64,000 bases of DNA from Gambelia wislizenii (GCA_030847615.1 JAUMIR010000001.1:61269501-61333500); one strand, 5' to 3'; shown: positions 45,125 through 55,484, numbered from the stretch's first letter. Made by a program: numbers and translations. Notes: generated by a model not told the origin, from the sequence alone.

Positions 45125-47083
45125 TCATTCAGAAGGAGGGGAGCTCCAAAACTCAAAAGTAGTGTTATAAGGGCTTTCGCTACTTTTCCCAACTTTTTTG
45201 AAAAGTAGCATGACTTAGTACAGTATCGATTGTGTGAACTACCATTTCGGAAAAGTCTGTGTGAATTACCAGCAATCTTTCCAAAACAACAACAGCAAAG
45301 CTGAGCCGTGATTGGTTGGAGTGACCAGGAAGGGGGCTGGACTGACCAGGGAGGGGATGGAGGAGCCTCAAATGAAAAGATCCAGCTACTGTTCTTTCCA
45401 GCCATGGAAAAGATCCAACCAGTGCTATCTCCATCTCAGTTGCCCAGCTGTCTGCCTCCCAGCTTGCTTGGCTGCTGGGGCTGAAGAATCCCCAGTTAGC
45501 CTGTGTGTGCGTGTGTGTGTGTGTGTGAGGGAGAGAGAGGGGGGAGAGTGGGTGAGGGGAAGGGGGGCTTGATGGGGGATGGCTCCTCAGTGGCTGAAAG
45601 GCTGCCTCCTTCCTCCCACCCTTCTTGCTTTGGGAAGAAGAAGGAGCACTCCCTGCTAAGGGATGAAAACTAGCAGTCATTCCTCTGGTAGTCAGAGGAG
45701 GGAAAGACCCCAGCACTTTCTCTCTCTCTCTCTCCCTCCCTCCCTCCCTCTCATCTTCCTGGCATCTTCTCCCAGATGTGCTTGGGAGGCCCTGCTCCCC
45801 ACCTTTGTCTGTGTGAACCAGAAAGTGGAAAACTAAACAGAGCAACCAGTTTCCCACTAAATCATGTAAACTATCCAGCACTGGTGCGAAAAAGCACTAA
45901 AGCGCAAACTATCGCAATAAAAACTGCCGTGTAACTGAACCCATAGTTTAGGAGAGAGGAAGCAAACGTAATAGCCCTCCAGGTGTTGATGAACAACTAC
46001 CACCCCTCACCACTGAACAGACAAATGGGAGCTGGAGTCCCTCAACCTCTGACATACCATAGGTTCCCAGCCCTAGCATAGTGCCGAAAAAAGGTCCTCC
46101 AACCCTTGTAATGTGTCCATTCTGAAGCAGACCCATTCAATCTATTTCCAATTGGGACTAACAATAGGGTTTAGGTTGAGGTGAAGAAAGTTTGTCCTTT
46201 GGACTGCATTTATCCTGAAAGGCCCATTTTGTGCCTTCTGAAACCCCCAGATCTCCAAATTTTTTGGAGGGAACATTTTTTGGGGCCCAAACTGCTGACA
46301 AACATGGCAGTTTTGTCCCATAGCCTTCCTCATACCCCCACAATACAAGCCTCCCAACAGGCAAGCACAAAAATGGAAGTGTTATGATGGCACTTCTAGT
46401 TAACTTGGGTGTGCCACTGTGCCCCTGGAAGGGGCATAGGGGTGAAAAATGCCCTCAGTCTTTTCTGCAGTTGCCCTCCCTGCTTTAAGAGATTATTTGC
46501 CCTGGGAACGGACAGCCCTTCAAATAAAGGGTGCATTCACATACATAACTATCTTCTCTGGTGTACCTTCAAACAACTCTGTCCTTTGTAAATCAGGGAC
46601 CCTTAACATTTAACCTTACATTGTACACCTTACATCTCTCTGATATGGCTGCCATTTGGTGGGAATGTCTTTTTAAAATTTTTATTATATTTTATTCTTT
46701 TTTAAATTACATATATACACACAGATATTTATGCCATCCTCATGATATGTATGGGTGTATTAAAGTACAGCAGTTAGAGCAGCCATTTCAGCGTTGCCCA
46801 GTTGTGAGCAAGATGATGATGATGATGATGATGATATGTTTAATCAACTTGTTTCTGTATTAGGTGACCTTCTAGGCCTTCTGTCTTGATAGTATGATTT
46901 TTGGTTGGTTTCCCTCTTCATCCCAGTGACCAGATGGCACCAACATCCTCACAGTCCTCTCTAGATAAAACTTGTTAATACCAGCAGATCCATTGTCCCC
47001 AGATGTTTTAAGTGTTTTTGATGCTTAAAATATATATACACTAACACTGGGGGTGGGTGGGGTACTTCTCTGTTCCTGATTTC
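45125..47083. other. Anonymous sequence with simple repeats
   Basis: Contains a TG run at about 45497-45530, a CT run at 45716-45752 and a GAT run at 46811-46837. No exon or named repeat recognised. Confidence 0.3.
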
Positions 47084-47097
47084 AAAAATGCTCTCGG

Positions 47098-48095
47098 ATG
47101 AGAGAAGTATTAAAAGAATACAGTGATATTTTATTGTGATTGATTAATGAATTTATGTTTAATAGGAAGACATAAATATGCTATTTATGTTTGTACTTAT
47201 ATAGAACAAAATACAGAACTTGTATTATACAGTATATATAATCCCCCTCTCTCTCTCTCTGGCTTTTCTTCACAAACAAAGATTCAGGAAGGACTCATCC
47301 TGCGCTGATGACTAAAAAGGCCAATCTGAGATAAACAAGTTTGGTTGCAGAAAACACAGCAGAAGGTCTCCTTGGGTGATGTTTCTGGGTTGTGATTCTT
47401 TCTGCGTTGTCGTTTCTCTTCAAGACTTGTTCGGCATGAGTTCTCAAATAAGGCTGAAGCATTGTGGATAGTGCGTCTCCATGCCTCCCGATGTGAGGCC
47501 AGGGCAGACCAATAGTGTGTCTCCATGCCTCCCGATGCGAAACCAGGGCGTACCATTGTTGGTGATCAATTTGGCCGACCCTGAGATGTTGTTTCAGGGA
47601 ATCCTTGTATCGCTTTTTTGGAGCGCCCCTCTTACGCTGACCCATGGCGAGTTCACCATAAAGTACTATTTTTGGGAGGTGATGGTCCTCCATCCTAGAA
47701 ATGTGCCTTGCCCAGCGCAGCTGTGTTCTCAATATCATAGCCTCAATGCTGGTGATCCCTGCTTGCTCAAGGACAGCAACATTCATCACATAGTCAGTCC
47801 AGTGTATATTTAGGATTGTGTGTATACAGCACGGATGAAAGCGTTCAAGGAGTCATATAATAATGAGAATTTAATTCAAGTATATTAAAATCTTATATGT
47901 AATAGATAGACTATAGTCAAGAATAAGAAGGAAGTCATTTTGATGTTTAATGATGATTATGTTTTTGTATTTGTCAATGTGTAGTAGATTAATGTTTTAG
48001 GTTTGTTAGTGTCTATGTTTTTTGAGTAAGGTGTTTAAAAATTTGTTGTGTTATTTTTGACTTTTTATGTTTTATATTAATAAAAATTACTTTTA
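47098..48095 (+). mobile_element. L1 3' fragment carrying a nested RTE-like LINE
   Basis: A 5'-truncated L1 3' UTR (47098-47242 and 47862-48095, ending ATTAATAAAAATTACTTTTA). It is flanked by a 13-bp target duplication, AAAAATGCTCTCRG, at about 47084-47097 and 48096-48109 with one difference. Confidence 0.65.
47243..47854 (-). mobile_element. RTE-like LINE 3' fragment nested in the L1
   Basis: The minus strand encodes [35 protein letters not shown] and the C-terminal EKRQRRKNHN with the zinc-finger-like end, then the CT/GA tail (47244-47260). It is flanked by ATATAAT at 47236-47242 and 47855-47861. Within it a segment HREAWRHTI is duplicated (47480-47560), a local tandem duplication of about 50 bp. 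Confidence 0.75.
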
Positions 48096-48109
48096 AAAAA
48101 TGCTCTCAG

Positions 48110-48519
48110 AATAATTTTTCTTTGCTTTGTTTTCACAGGCATAGTGACTGCTCTGCAGTGACTGCAGTCAGTATGGCTGCTGGTGTAAATAAGCAGTGGC
48201 AATTAAGCCCTGTTGGTTCTGTGCATGAGGGGCTACTAAAAAGGGAGATGAAATATAAATGTTATTCATTGTCAGTTCCAGGAGTTTGGCAAACTGTGTG
48301 GGTGAAGGCAGTGGAGAGCAAAGAGTCTCATAGGAAACAGCTGGTACTGGACTAACAGAAGGAGGCCTGAGCCTACTTGAATTCATTTGCAGTTTTGAAT
48401 TCTAGCACACTGCAGTGGGGGAAGTCCTGTTCAACATAGCTTCCAACTGTCCCAATTTGACAGGGGCAGTCCCAATTACTCTTTTGTCATCCCACTTTTT
48501 CAGATGCTTTTTAAAAGTC
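48110..48519. other. Anonymous sequence
   Basis: Nothing recognised. Confidence 0.3.
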
Positions 48520-48748
48520 CCAGGCCAACTCCACACTACACAAATAATCCAGTCTGAAACTGGATTATTTACCATGGCTCCTTCCTATGGAATCCTGGGA
48601 TTTGTAGTTTTACAAGGTCTTTAGCCTTCTCTGCCAAAGCATGGTGGTCCCTCACCAAACTAAAAATCCCAGGATTTCCTAGTAAGGAGCCATGGCAAAT
48701 GATCCAGTTTCAAACTGAATTATTGGTGTAGTGTGAATATGGTCCCAG
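48520..48748. repeat. Fold-back MITE
   Basis: Arms of about 90 bp (48527-48615 and 48656-48747) are inverted copies: CACACTACACAAATAATCCA, ACTGGATTATTTACCATGGC and AATCCTGGGATTTGTAGTTT against their complements. This end-to-end structure is common in lizard genomes. No transposase. Confidence 0.75.
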
Positions 48749-49056
48749 TTTCTCTGTCCTCCTCCTACTTCCTCCTTTGTCTTCTGCTTACTTCAACTGC
48801 AACAACTGAGTTCAAAGTGCAAACACAGACAAAACAGTGTTGCTGCCAGACCAAAAGAAGCATTCCCAGGCCTGAAGTAGAGGGTAACTTAAAGCTTCCA
48901 GGTCAGGAACTTCCCAGGACCTGAGATTTCAAGGACAAAATCTTTTTGCTGACCTCTGGTGACATCATGGGGGCAGATCCTGGTGATGGCCTTAATCATG
49001 ATACACGAGGTATTGCCCCGATTGCTCAGAGCAAGCCATTCAACTGATACATACCA

Positions 49057-49211
49057 ATTCTCTGAGGGAGGGGTGATGCGGGTCCTTTACATCCTTTACA
49101 TCTGGGTTTCGTCAGTCACCGCCCAGGTGTAGCAGGAAGTTACATCAAGCCTCTTCATATTCAAATTTCTTTGTCTTCATCTCCTCCATCCTGGAGCCAC
49201 GAGGCCAGTTC
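49057..49211 (+). repeat. DIRS left inverted terminal repeat
   Basis: Begins ATTCTCTGAGGGAGGGG and ends GAGGCCAGTTC. From TGATGCGGGTCC inward it is the reverse complement of the right repeat with no difference I can see. It contains a 9-bp direct duplication (TTTACATCC twice). Confidence 0.9.
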
Positions 49212-49489
49212 TAACTTCCTGCTTCGCCCAGTAGGTAGCTGAGAAATCTCCTCCATCTGGAATTTCTATCTCCACCTTTTCTTTTTCCTTTTACCTACCT
49301 TTTTCCTTCTCTAGGCATTGCTGTTTTTCAGCCCTTGCCTTCTCTCTTTGAATTTCCCGCCTATTAAAAAAAAACAAAAAAAAAACCTCCTCTCCTCTCT
49401 CCGCGGCTGCTCAGTCGGCTCCAGCCTGCTCCTCCTCTCTCTCTTCCCCCCTCCCACCTCTCTCCTTACTTTCTCTTTGCACTGAGGCC

Positions 49490-52109
49490 ATGCAGGCCCA
49501 GGAGATTCCCCAGCAGGCGGGGAAGGACTCAGGAGTGGCCGGGGATGCGGTTCTCGACCGCGGCCACTCCGAGGACGCGGAGAGCGCTGCCGGGGGAGCC
49601 ACGGTCGCCATTGCTGCCGCTGCCGGCTCCCATGTGGGCGTCCCTCAGAGGGACGCGGCCCGGAAGGCACACCAGGCCATCGTGACTGGGAAAGCCTCCG
49701 ATGGCCAAGTGGCAGCCAAGCCACGGAAGAGGCCAGCACAGCCCAGGAAGAAGCTGGCCTCTGATGCCTCCAGCGGGACCGCGATGGAACCTCCGGCCCT
49801 ATGGAGTGCTTGGCATGCGCCAGGTGCCTGCTGCCAGGACTGGACAGGGGTAGGAGCCCCTCGGAAGGTACAAGGGGCCCTTGGGGGGAGCGGGGACGAA
49901 CTGCCCCTTCCCCCACGTATCGTGCCCTCCCTGCTTTTGGGGACGGCGCGTATTCTACCCCCCTGGAGGCCAAACGGAGCGCGGGAGGGGGAAGGGGAGA
50001 GCGAGGACTCGCGCTCCAACACGGAGCCCTCACCATCCACCGGGCCCCAAACAACTGCCACCATTGCCTCGGGGGAGGGGGACACACCGCATGGGGAACC
50101 CCAGTCGATGGCTGACCCCACAGCAGGAAGCAGCCAGGCCCTGTCCCAACTGAGCCAACCACCACAAAGCCTGGGCACAGAGGAGCAGGCCTTACAGGCC
50201 CCAACTCCTCAAGCACCCCCCCACAGGTTCCAGCCTCACTGGACGGAACAACTAAGGCCCTGGCCTCCCAACCTCCACTCCTCCTGACCTTGCCTGCCCA
50301 GGTGCCACCCCAGCAACACCAACTGCCCTTGGTGCTCCAACCAATGCCTCAGCAGGCAGTACCCATTCAGGCGCAGCAACCGTTGGTTTACCAGGCCTTG
50401 CCACCACAGGGGCCGGTGAGCCAGACCCTGGGCTTGGGCAACCAAAATCAGGTTTTCCTCCCACCAGTGGTCCAGCCTCAGCCTATGCAGGCGGTGGGGT
50501 TTCAGGCACAGCCCTACCAGGCCCCAGTCCTTCAGGCCCCGTCTCTTCAGGCCCCCACGGGCCATACCAGCCAAAACCACCATGGCATCCCAGTGTTTTA
50601 TGATCACTCTAGTGGGGAGGAGTCCGACATCGAGTGGTTGGCCGCTCAACCACCCAAGGCCAGGGGAGCTAGGCCCACACAGCGGGGGGGGGTCGCAAAA
50701 AGCGTAAGGGCGCCATTAAGGCAGCCCTACAGCTACTCTCAAAGGCATTGCTCTCAGACGAGGATTCGTCAGAAGAGCCTGGCACGAGCGCCTCAACCTC
50801 GGGGGTTCCCCCTAAGGACCAGGCGAACAACGTGCAGTCCCAGCAACCAGCAGGACCGGGCAAGGCAAAAGCTAAGTCCGCGTCCAAGGGTCCCAGAGCC
50901 CCATTAAGAGGCACAGATGTCCTGGCCAAGAAGAGGAAGGATCCTCCCTCCACTCACTCCTCTGCAGAGTCCCTACCTCCCTCGGATGAGGAACGCGCCC
51001 TCACTGACGTCGTCAGGGGGTCCGGGACCCACGATGATGTAATCCTAACCGACAAGGAAGAAGGAGAAATCTCTGATTCTGAGTTAGCAGACCAGGACCA
51101 CTCGGATCGCCTTTTCCAAGGAGAGTGGTATGTTCCTCTCCTTACTAGGGTGATGGCAACACTAGAAATTACACCTACAGACACAGACCAAGCTCCATCG
51201 ACATCGTCGTCCAACGAGAAGGTCGCTGCAGTGATGCGCACCTCACGCCCAAAGAAGCTGGAGCTACCCTTCCCAGAGGCCTTCTGGTCCCTGGTAACCG
51301 ACGAATGGGAGAAACCTTCAATGGGAAGGCGGGGCACCACTGTGGCTCAGAAATATTACAACACCACTCAACGCTTTCTGGACCTCCTAAAGCCCCCAGT
51401 GGTCGACAATCCGGTTGCGTCCCTCGTCTCAAATTGTCTGGCTCCTAAGGAAGGAGAGGGCTCCCTCCGGGACCCAGACGAAAAAAGAACCGACGCAGCC
51501 ATCAAGAAGTCCCACGACTCCGCGGCATGCGGGGTCAGATCCACACTGGCAATATCGCTTTTTTCCAGAGCGGCGATAGTGTGGCTGCAAGAGCTCATGG
51601 AGATCCAGGAGCTCGACCCAAACATGCTGCACAAGTCTCTGCTTAGATTCCTGCGTACCTTCTTCTTCATAGCTGACGTGGCACAGGACGCCATGATTTT
51701 TTCTGCCCGCGCGATTGGGGCCCTCACGCTGGCCAGGAGATCAGTCTGGCTAAAGCACTGGCAGGTGGATACTCCTACCAGGGCAGCATTGGCCTCAGCG
51801 GCCTTTAAGGGCCTTAAACTGTTTGGGGAAGAGGCCCTAAAGGGTATCCTGGTCGAGACAAAGGACAAAAAGTTGGCTATGCCCTCCACACTCAAGAAGC
51901 CAGACAAGAAGAGTGGCAGACGACCCTTTCAAACTTCTCATCCCTTTCGTTCCTTTAGGGGATTCGGGAAGCAGCGAAACTACAACTCCTTTCGCCCACC
52001 ATGGGTTAAGCCAAACTACGTCATCAGACAGAACACTGGATCGCAGCCCAACAATAGCAGAAGGGGAGGCTCCAACGCTCAGTGTGGAGGCTCGCGACAA
52101 CAATCCTGA
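49490..52109 (+). pseudogene. DIRS Gag-like coding region, broken into three frames
   Basis: The structural protein of DIRS. An ATG at 49490 opens a frame to 50287 with a basic segment (KPRKRPAQPRKK). The next frame, open from 50116 and used to about 50690, is extremely Pro/Gln-rich (QQHQLPLVLQPMPQQAV). A third frame, from about 50688 to 52109, has a basic RKKRKGAIKAALQ block and an acidic patch. It then enters a helical core (RPKKLELPFPEAFW, SLLRFLRTFFFIADVAQDAM) and ends Arg/Gly/Asn-rich. The second break lies in a run of nine Gs at 50684-50692. No CCHC knuckle is visible. The breaks may be mutations or homopolymer errors. Confidence 0.7.
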
Positions 52110-53997
52110 CTCGGGGTCGCCCCCAGTGGGCGGCCGCCTCAGTCTGTTCCTCCGGCCTTGGTCGAACTCGACGACGGACAGGTGGGTTGTCTCAACAATC
52201 ACCCACGGGTACAAAATTGAGTTCGACTCAAGGCCAAGGGGCAGATTTCTCCCAGCCCCAATACCCAAGGACCCAAAGAAGGCGAGAGACCTGACGACAG
52301 CCATATCTCACCTAAGGAGTATAGCAGCCATAGAAGAAGTACCAGCCTCTCAGCGCTTCTTAGGGGTGTACTCCTTCTTCTTCACAGTACCAAAGAAGGA
52401 TGGCAGCCAGAGGTCCATCCTGGACCTAAAATACACCAACAGACACATCACATACAGAAAGTTCTGGATGGAGACGCTTACATCCATAAGGGAGGCGCTC
52501 CAACCAGGAGACTTCCTAGCCTCACTCGATCTCTCAGATGCGTATATGCACATCATGATCCACGAAGACAGCAGACAATACCTCCGCTTTGCCTTCGGGG
52601 ATCAACACTTCCAGTTCAGGGCCCTTCCATTTGGTCTGACCTCAGCACCAAGGGTCTTCACCAAGGTCCTGATCACCCTAATCGCCAACCTGAGGGCACA
52701 GGGAATCCACCTGTACCCATATTTGGACGACATCTTACTGCGTGCATCCTCTCTGAACAAAGCAGGGAGGGACCTGCAGACCACAATTCACTACCTGCAG
52801 GCCCATGGTTTTCTGGTGAACTTCAAAAAGAGCAGCCTGTCTCCTGCCCGCACCATCGTCCTCCTGGGTGTGGAAATAGACACACAACGCTCCAAGATCA
52901 CCCTGTCCAAGGAGCGACAGGAGGTCCTCCTACGGGAAGTTCGCACAGTTCGTTTCCTAAGGAAGGTACCGCTGTCCCTACTAGCCAGACTCCTCGGCCT
53001 TATGATCTCAGCCTTTGGGGTTGTGCCTTGGGCAAGGTTCCACTCCAGACCCCTGCAGAACTTCCTGATGCCTTACCAAAAGGAGATCGCATTGAGGAAG
53101 TCCCCACTCCTTCTCCTTCCACAGCATGTGAAGGATTCGCTGGCCTGGTGGTCTCAGATGAAAACAATCAGCAAGGGTTCTCCGTTCACAGTACCCCAGG
53201 CGATCCTGGTCACCTCCGATGCGAGCCTACGGGGCTGGGGAGCACACTGTCAGGGACAAGTGACGCAAGGGACTTGGAGCCCACAGGAAAAGACGCACAG
53301 CATCAACTGGCTGGAGCTACGAGCGGCTCGTTTGGCCCTGCAACACTTCACCCCAATCCTGAGGGGTCAACACGTCATGGTAATGACGGACAACACTACG
53401 GCCCGATCGTACATAGCGAAACAAGGAGGTTCGAGATCCTGGTCACTGCAACAGGAAGCGGACCTTATCTTCCTCTGGGCCGAACGGACGGTGCAGTCCC
53501 TTACGGCTCAGTACCTGCAGGGGGAACGCAATCAACAAGCGGACTACCTGAGCAGATACTCGGTTCTCCCCGGAGAGTGGGAGCTAAACGACGACGTGTT
53601 CCTTCAGGTCCAGGCCATGTTCGGCCAGCTGGAGGTGGACATGTTCGCGACAAGGTCAAACGCCAAGCTGAACAGATTCTTCGCCAGGTTCTTTCAACAC
53701 AACGCCGAAGGCACAGACGCCCTACGATCCCCTTGGCCAGCCGGTCTCCTATACCTGTTTCCCCCACTTCCCCTCATAGGGAAAGTCTGTCGGAAGATTC
53801 GCCAGGAGAAGGCACAAGTGGTCCTGATAGCGCCCCATTGGCCGAGGCATCCCTGGTTCTCCGAGTTGATGGACATGAGGGTTCAGAGCCAGTGGCGTCT
53901 ACCTCAGAGACCCGACCTACTTCATCAGGGTCCGATCCTCCACCTAGATCCAAGCTGGTTACAACTGACAGCTTGGAGATTGAGCGGCAAGCCCTAA
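51913..53997 (+). CDS. DIRS reverse transcriptase-RNase H-methylase-like protein
   Basis: Copies element RNA and degrades the RNA strand. The frame is open from 51913 (GTG) and overlaps the Gag frame by 197 nt; it has no ATG before the reverse transcriptase core. RT motifs: FFTVPKKDGSQRSILDL, LASLDLSDAYMHI, LPFGLTSAPRVFTK and YLDD at residues 270-273. RNase H follows with the catalytic set D436 (TSDAS), E468 (WLELRAA), D493 (TDNTTA) and D544 (QADYLS). A C-terminal block (VDMFATRSNAK, LFPPLPL, VVLIAPHWPRHPWF) matches the methyltransferase-like domain known in DIRS1-group elements. No stop interrupts the 694 codons. Confidence 0.88.
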   Translation: MADDPFKLLIPFVPLGDSGSSETTTPFAHHGLSQTTSSDRTLDRSPTIAEGEAPTLSVEARDNNPDSGSPPVGGRLSLFLRPWSNSTTDRWVVSTITHGYKIEFDSRPRGRFLPAPIPKDPKKARDLTTAISHLRSIAAIEEVPASQRFLGVYSFFFTVPKKDGSQRSILDLKYTNRHITYRKFWMETLTSIREALQPGDFLASLDLSDAYMHIMIHEDSRQYLRFAFGDQHFQFRALPFGLTSAPRVFTKVLITLIANLRAQGIHLYPYLDDILLRASSLNKAGRDLQTTIHYLQAHGFLVNFKKSSLSPARTIVLLGVEIDTQRSKITLSKERQEVLLREVRTVRFLRKVPLSLLARLLGLMISAFGVVPWARFHSRPLQNFLMPYQKEIALRKSPLLLLPQHVKDSLAWWSQMKTISKGSPFTVPQAILVTSDASLRGWGAHCQGQVTQGTWSPQEKTHSINWLELRAARLALQHFTPILRGQHVMVMTDNTTARSYIAKQGGSRSWSLQQEADLIFLWAERTVQSLTAQYLQGERNQQADYLSRYSVLPGEWELNDDVFLQVQAMFGQLEVDMFATRSNAKLNRFFARFFQHNAEGTDALRSPWPAGLLYLFPPLPLIGKVCRKIRQEKAQVVLIAPHWPRHPWFSELMDMRVQSQWRLPQRPDLLHQGPILHLDPSWLQLTAWRLSGKP

Positions 53998-55025
53998 GAG
54001 AACATGGATACGACGATTCAGTTATCAGTACCCTTCTTTCCTCTAGGCGCGTGTCCACCAGGAGGATCTATGAAGCTACATGGCGAGCCTTCAAGAGATG
54101 GTGTGCCCCTCGCCAATTGATCGCTGAGGAAGCTTCGGTGAAACACATCCTGGCATTCTTACAGGAAGGCCTCGAGGCAGGCCTACGACCAAATACCCTG
54201 AAGAGACAGGTGGCCGCACTGTCGGCCTTCCTCACAGTACAGGACGGAAACCGCCTCTCATCGCATCCCCATATCAGGTGTTTCCTCAGGGGTGCCTCGA
54301 TAGTTTCACCCCCGGTGAGGCACAGGTTTCCGTCGTGGAACCTCTCCCTAGTCCTCAGGCAACTCATGAAGCACCCGTTTGAACCATTGCGCACAGTTTC
54401 CCTTAGAATTCTCACCATCAAGGTTGCCTTCCTAGTGGCCATCACCTCAGTGCGAAGAGTGTCGGAGTTGGCCTCTCTGTCAGTTAGGGAACACCTGTGT
54501 TCCTTTAGCAAGGATGTAGTGACCCTACACCCAGACCCGTCATTCAAACCAAAGGTTGTCTCCGAGTTCCATGTCTCGCAGCCCTTGATTCTGCCCTCCT
54601 TTTGTCCGGACCCTTTGCGCCCAAAGGAGAAACTCTGGCATAACTTGGACGTCAGGAGAGCCCTGAAGATCTACATTAGACGTACTGCCCCCATCAGACG
54701 TTGCGATGCCCTATTCGTCTCTTTCTCTCAGGCAGCCATAGGGTCCAGAGCTTCGCAGAAGACCATCGCTTCCTGGATCAGGGCCTGTATCTTCGAGGCC
54801 TATGACTCAGCTAGGCTTCCCAGACCTTCAGGGGTCACGGCACATTCGACTAGGTCAGCCGCGACATCTGCGGTCTTCTCTACTAACGCTTCCCTGGTAG
54901 AAATCTGCAGGGCAGCAACCTGGAGCACACCGTCCACCTTCATTAGGCACTATAAGGTGGATAAGTTCCGCTCCGCTGAGGCGAACTTCGGTCGGAGGGT
55001 GCTCCAGGAGGTGCTCAAAGACTGA
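53028..55025 (+). CDS. DIRS tyrosine recombinase
   Basis: Inserts the circular DNA copy into the genome. Recognisable recombinase sequence starts at about 53976 (SLEIERQALREHGY), but the frame is open back to 53028, giving a 970-nt overlap with the RT frame. An N-terminal SAM-like core-binding domain (STRRIYEATWRAFKRWC, VKHILAFLQEGLEAGLRPNT) precedes the catalytic domain. The active-site residues are present: Arg in VRRVSEL (codons at 54453/54456), His-x-x-Arg in HSTR (54843 and 54852) and Tyr in FIRHY (54951). There is no ATG in frame before the conserved part, so expression may need frameshifting from RT or splicing. It ends at TGA 55023-55025, just before the internal complementary region. 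Confidence 0.85.
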   Translation: MGKVPLQTPAELPDALPKGDRIEEVPTPSPSTACEGFAGLVVSDENNQQGFSVHSTPGDPGHLRCEPTGLGSTLSGTSDARDLEPTGKDAQHQLAGATSGSFGPATLHPNPEGSTRHGNDGQHYGPIVHSETRRFEILVTATGSGPYLPLGRTDGAVPYGSVPAGGTQSTSGLPEQILGSPRRVGAKRRRVPSGPGHVRPAGGGHVRDKVKRQAEQILRQVLSTQRRRHRRPTIPLASRSPIPVSPTSPHRESLSEDSPGEGTSGPDSAPLAEASLVLRVDGHEGSEPVASTSETRPTSSGSDPPPRSKLVTTDSLEIERQALREHGYDDSVISTLLSSRRVSTRRIYEATWRAFKRWCAPRQLIAEEASVKHILAFLQEGLEAGLRPNTLKRQVAALSAFLTVQDGNRLSSHPHIRCFLRGASIVSPPVRHRFPSWNLSLVLRQLMKHPFEPLRTVSLRILTIKVAFLVAITSVRRVSELASLSVREHLCSFSKDVVTLHPDPSFKPKVVSEFHVSQPLILPSFCPDPLRPKEKLWHNLDVRRALKIYIRRTAPIRRCDALFVSFSQAAIGSRASQKTIASWIRACIFEAYDSARLPRPSGVTAHSTRSAATSAVFSTNASLVEICRAATWSTPSTFIRHYKVDKFRSAEANFGRRVLQEVLKD

Positions 55026-55077
55026 GTCCGCCAATCCCGCAGTCACTCCCGCCCTATTGAGTCAGCTTGGGCACGTC

Positions 55078-55179
55078 CCAGATGTAAAGGACCCGCATCA
55101 CCCCTCCCTCAGAGAATGCCACATTGGTTACTTACCGTGAAGGTGCATTCTTGAGGGAATGGGGTGATGCGGGTCCTTT
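55078..55179 (+). repeat. DIRS internal complementary region
   Basis: The first part (55078-55117, ending CCCTCCCTCAGAGAAT) is the complement of the left terminus. The second part (55118-55179, starting GCCACATTGGTTACTTACCG) is the complement of the right terminus over about 62 bases. The junction between them shows how the two ends meet in the circular intermediate. Unlike both terminal repeats, it has only one copy of the 9-bp TTTACATCC unit. Confidence 0.9.
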
Positions 55180-55298
55180 CCCCGCCCAGTGACTGCGTGC
55201 GTTTTTCCTTACATGGCGGTACCCTTATTATCTAGTTCTGTTTAATGCTATTTGACTTAATCGATTTCCTTAGTCCTTACAGGGCTTTGCTAGTCAGT

Positions 55299-55484
55299 GA
55301 ACTGGCCTCGTGGCTCCAGGATGGAGGAGATGAAGACAAAGAAATTTGAATATGAAGAGGCTTGATGTAACTTCCTGCTACACCTGGGCGGTGACTGACG
55401 AAACCCAGATGTAAAGGATGTAAAGGACCCGCATCACCCCATTCCCTCAAGAATGCACCTTCACGGTAAGTAACCAATGTGGCA
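55299..55484 (+). repeat. DIRS right inverted terminal repeat
   Basis: Starts GAACTGGCCTCGTGGCTCC and ends CCAATGTGGCA; reverse complement of the left repeat plus an extra outer segment of about 40 bases. The extension includes CGGTAAGTAACC, a consensus-type splice donor (55466-55471). Confidence 0.9.

Larger units (their letters stand above)
49057..55484 (+). mobile_element. Complete DIRS-type retrotransposon
   Basis: About 6.4 kb. Inverted terminal repeats flank three overlapping coding regions (Gag; RT-RNase H-methylase-like; tyrosine recombinase). An internal complementary region at 55078-55179 joins the complements of both outer ends. DIRS elements are known to replicate through circular DNA and insert with their own tyrosine recombinase, without long target duplications; none is seen here. 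The right terminus extends about 40 bases beyond the left one, and those extra bases are also in the internal region. The inner 138 bases of the two terminal repeats look identical, so insertion is recent. Confidence 0.92.

Noticed and set aside
45180..45881. 233-codon minus-strand ORF
   Set aside because: Built largely from CT/GA and GT simple repeats and low-complexity Ser/Pro stretches.
49311..50216. 301-codon minus-strand ORF opposite DIRS Gag
   Set aside because: Composition is a shadow of the GC-rich, Pro-rich Gag region on the other strand; no domain.
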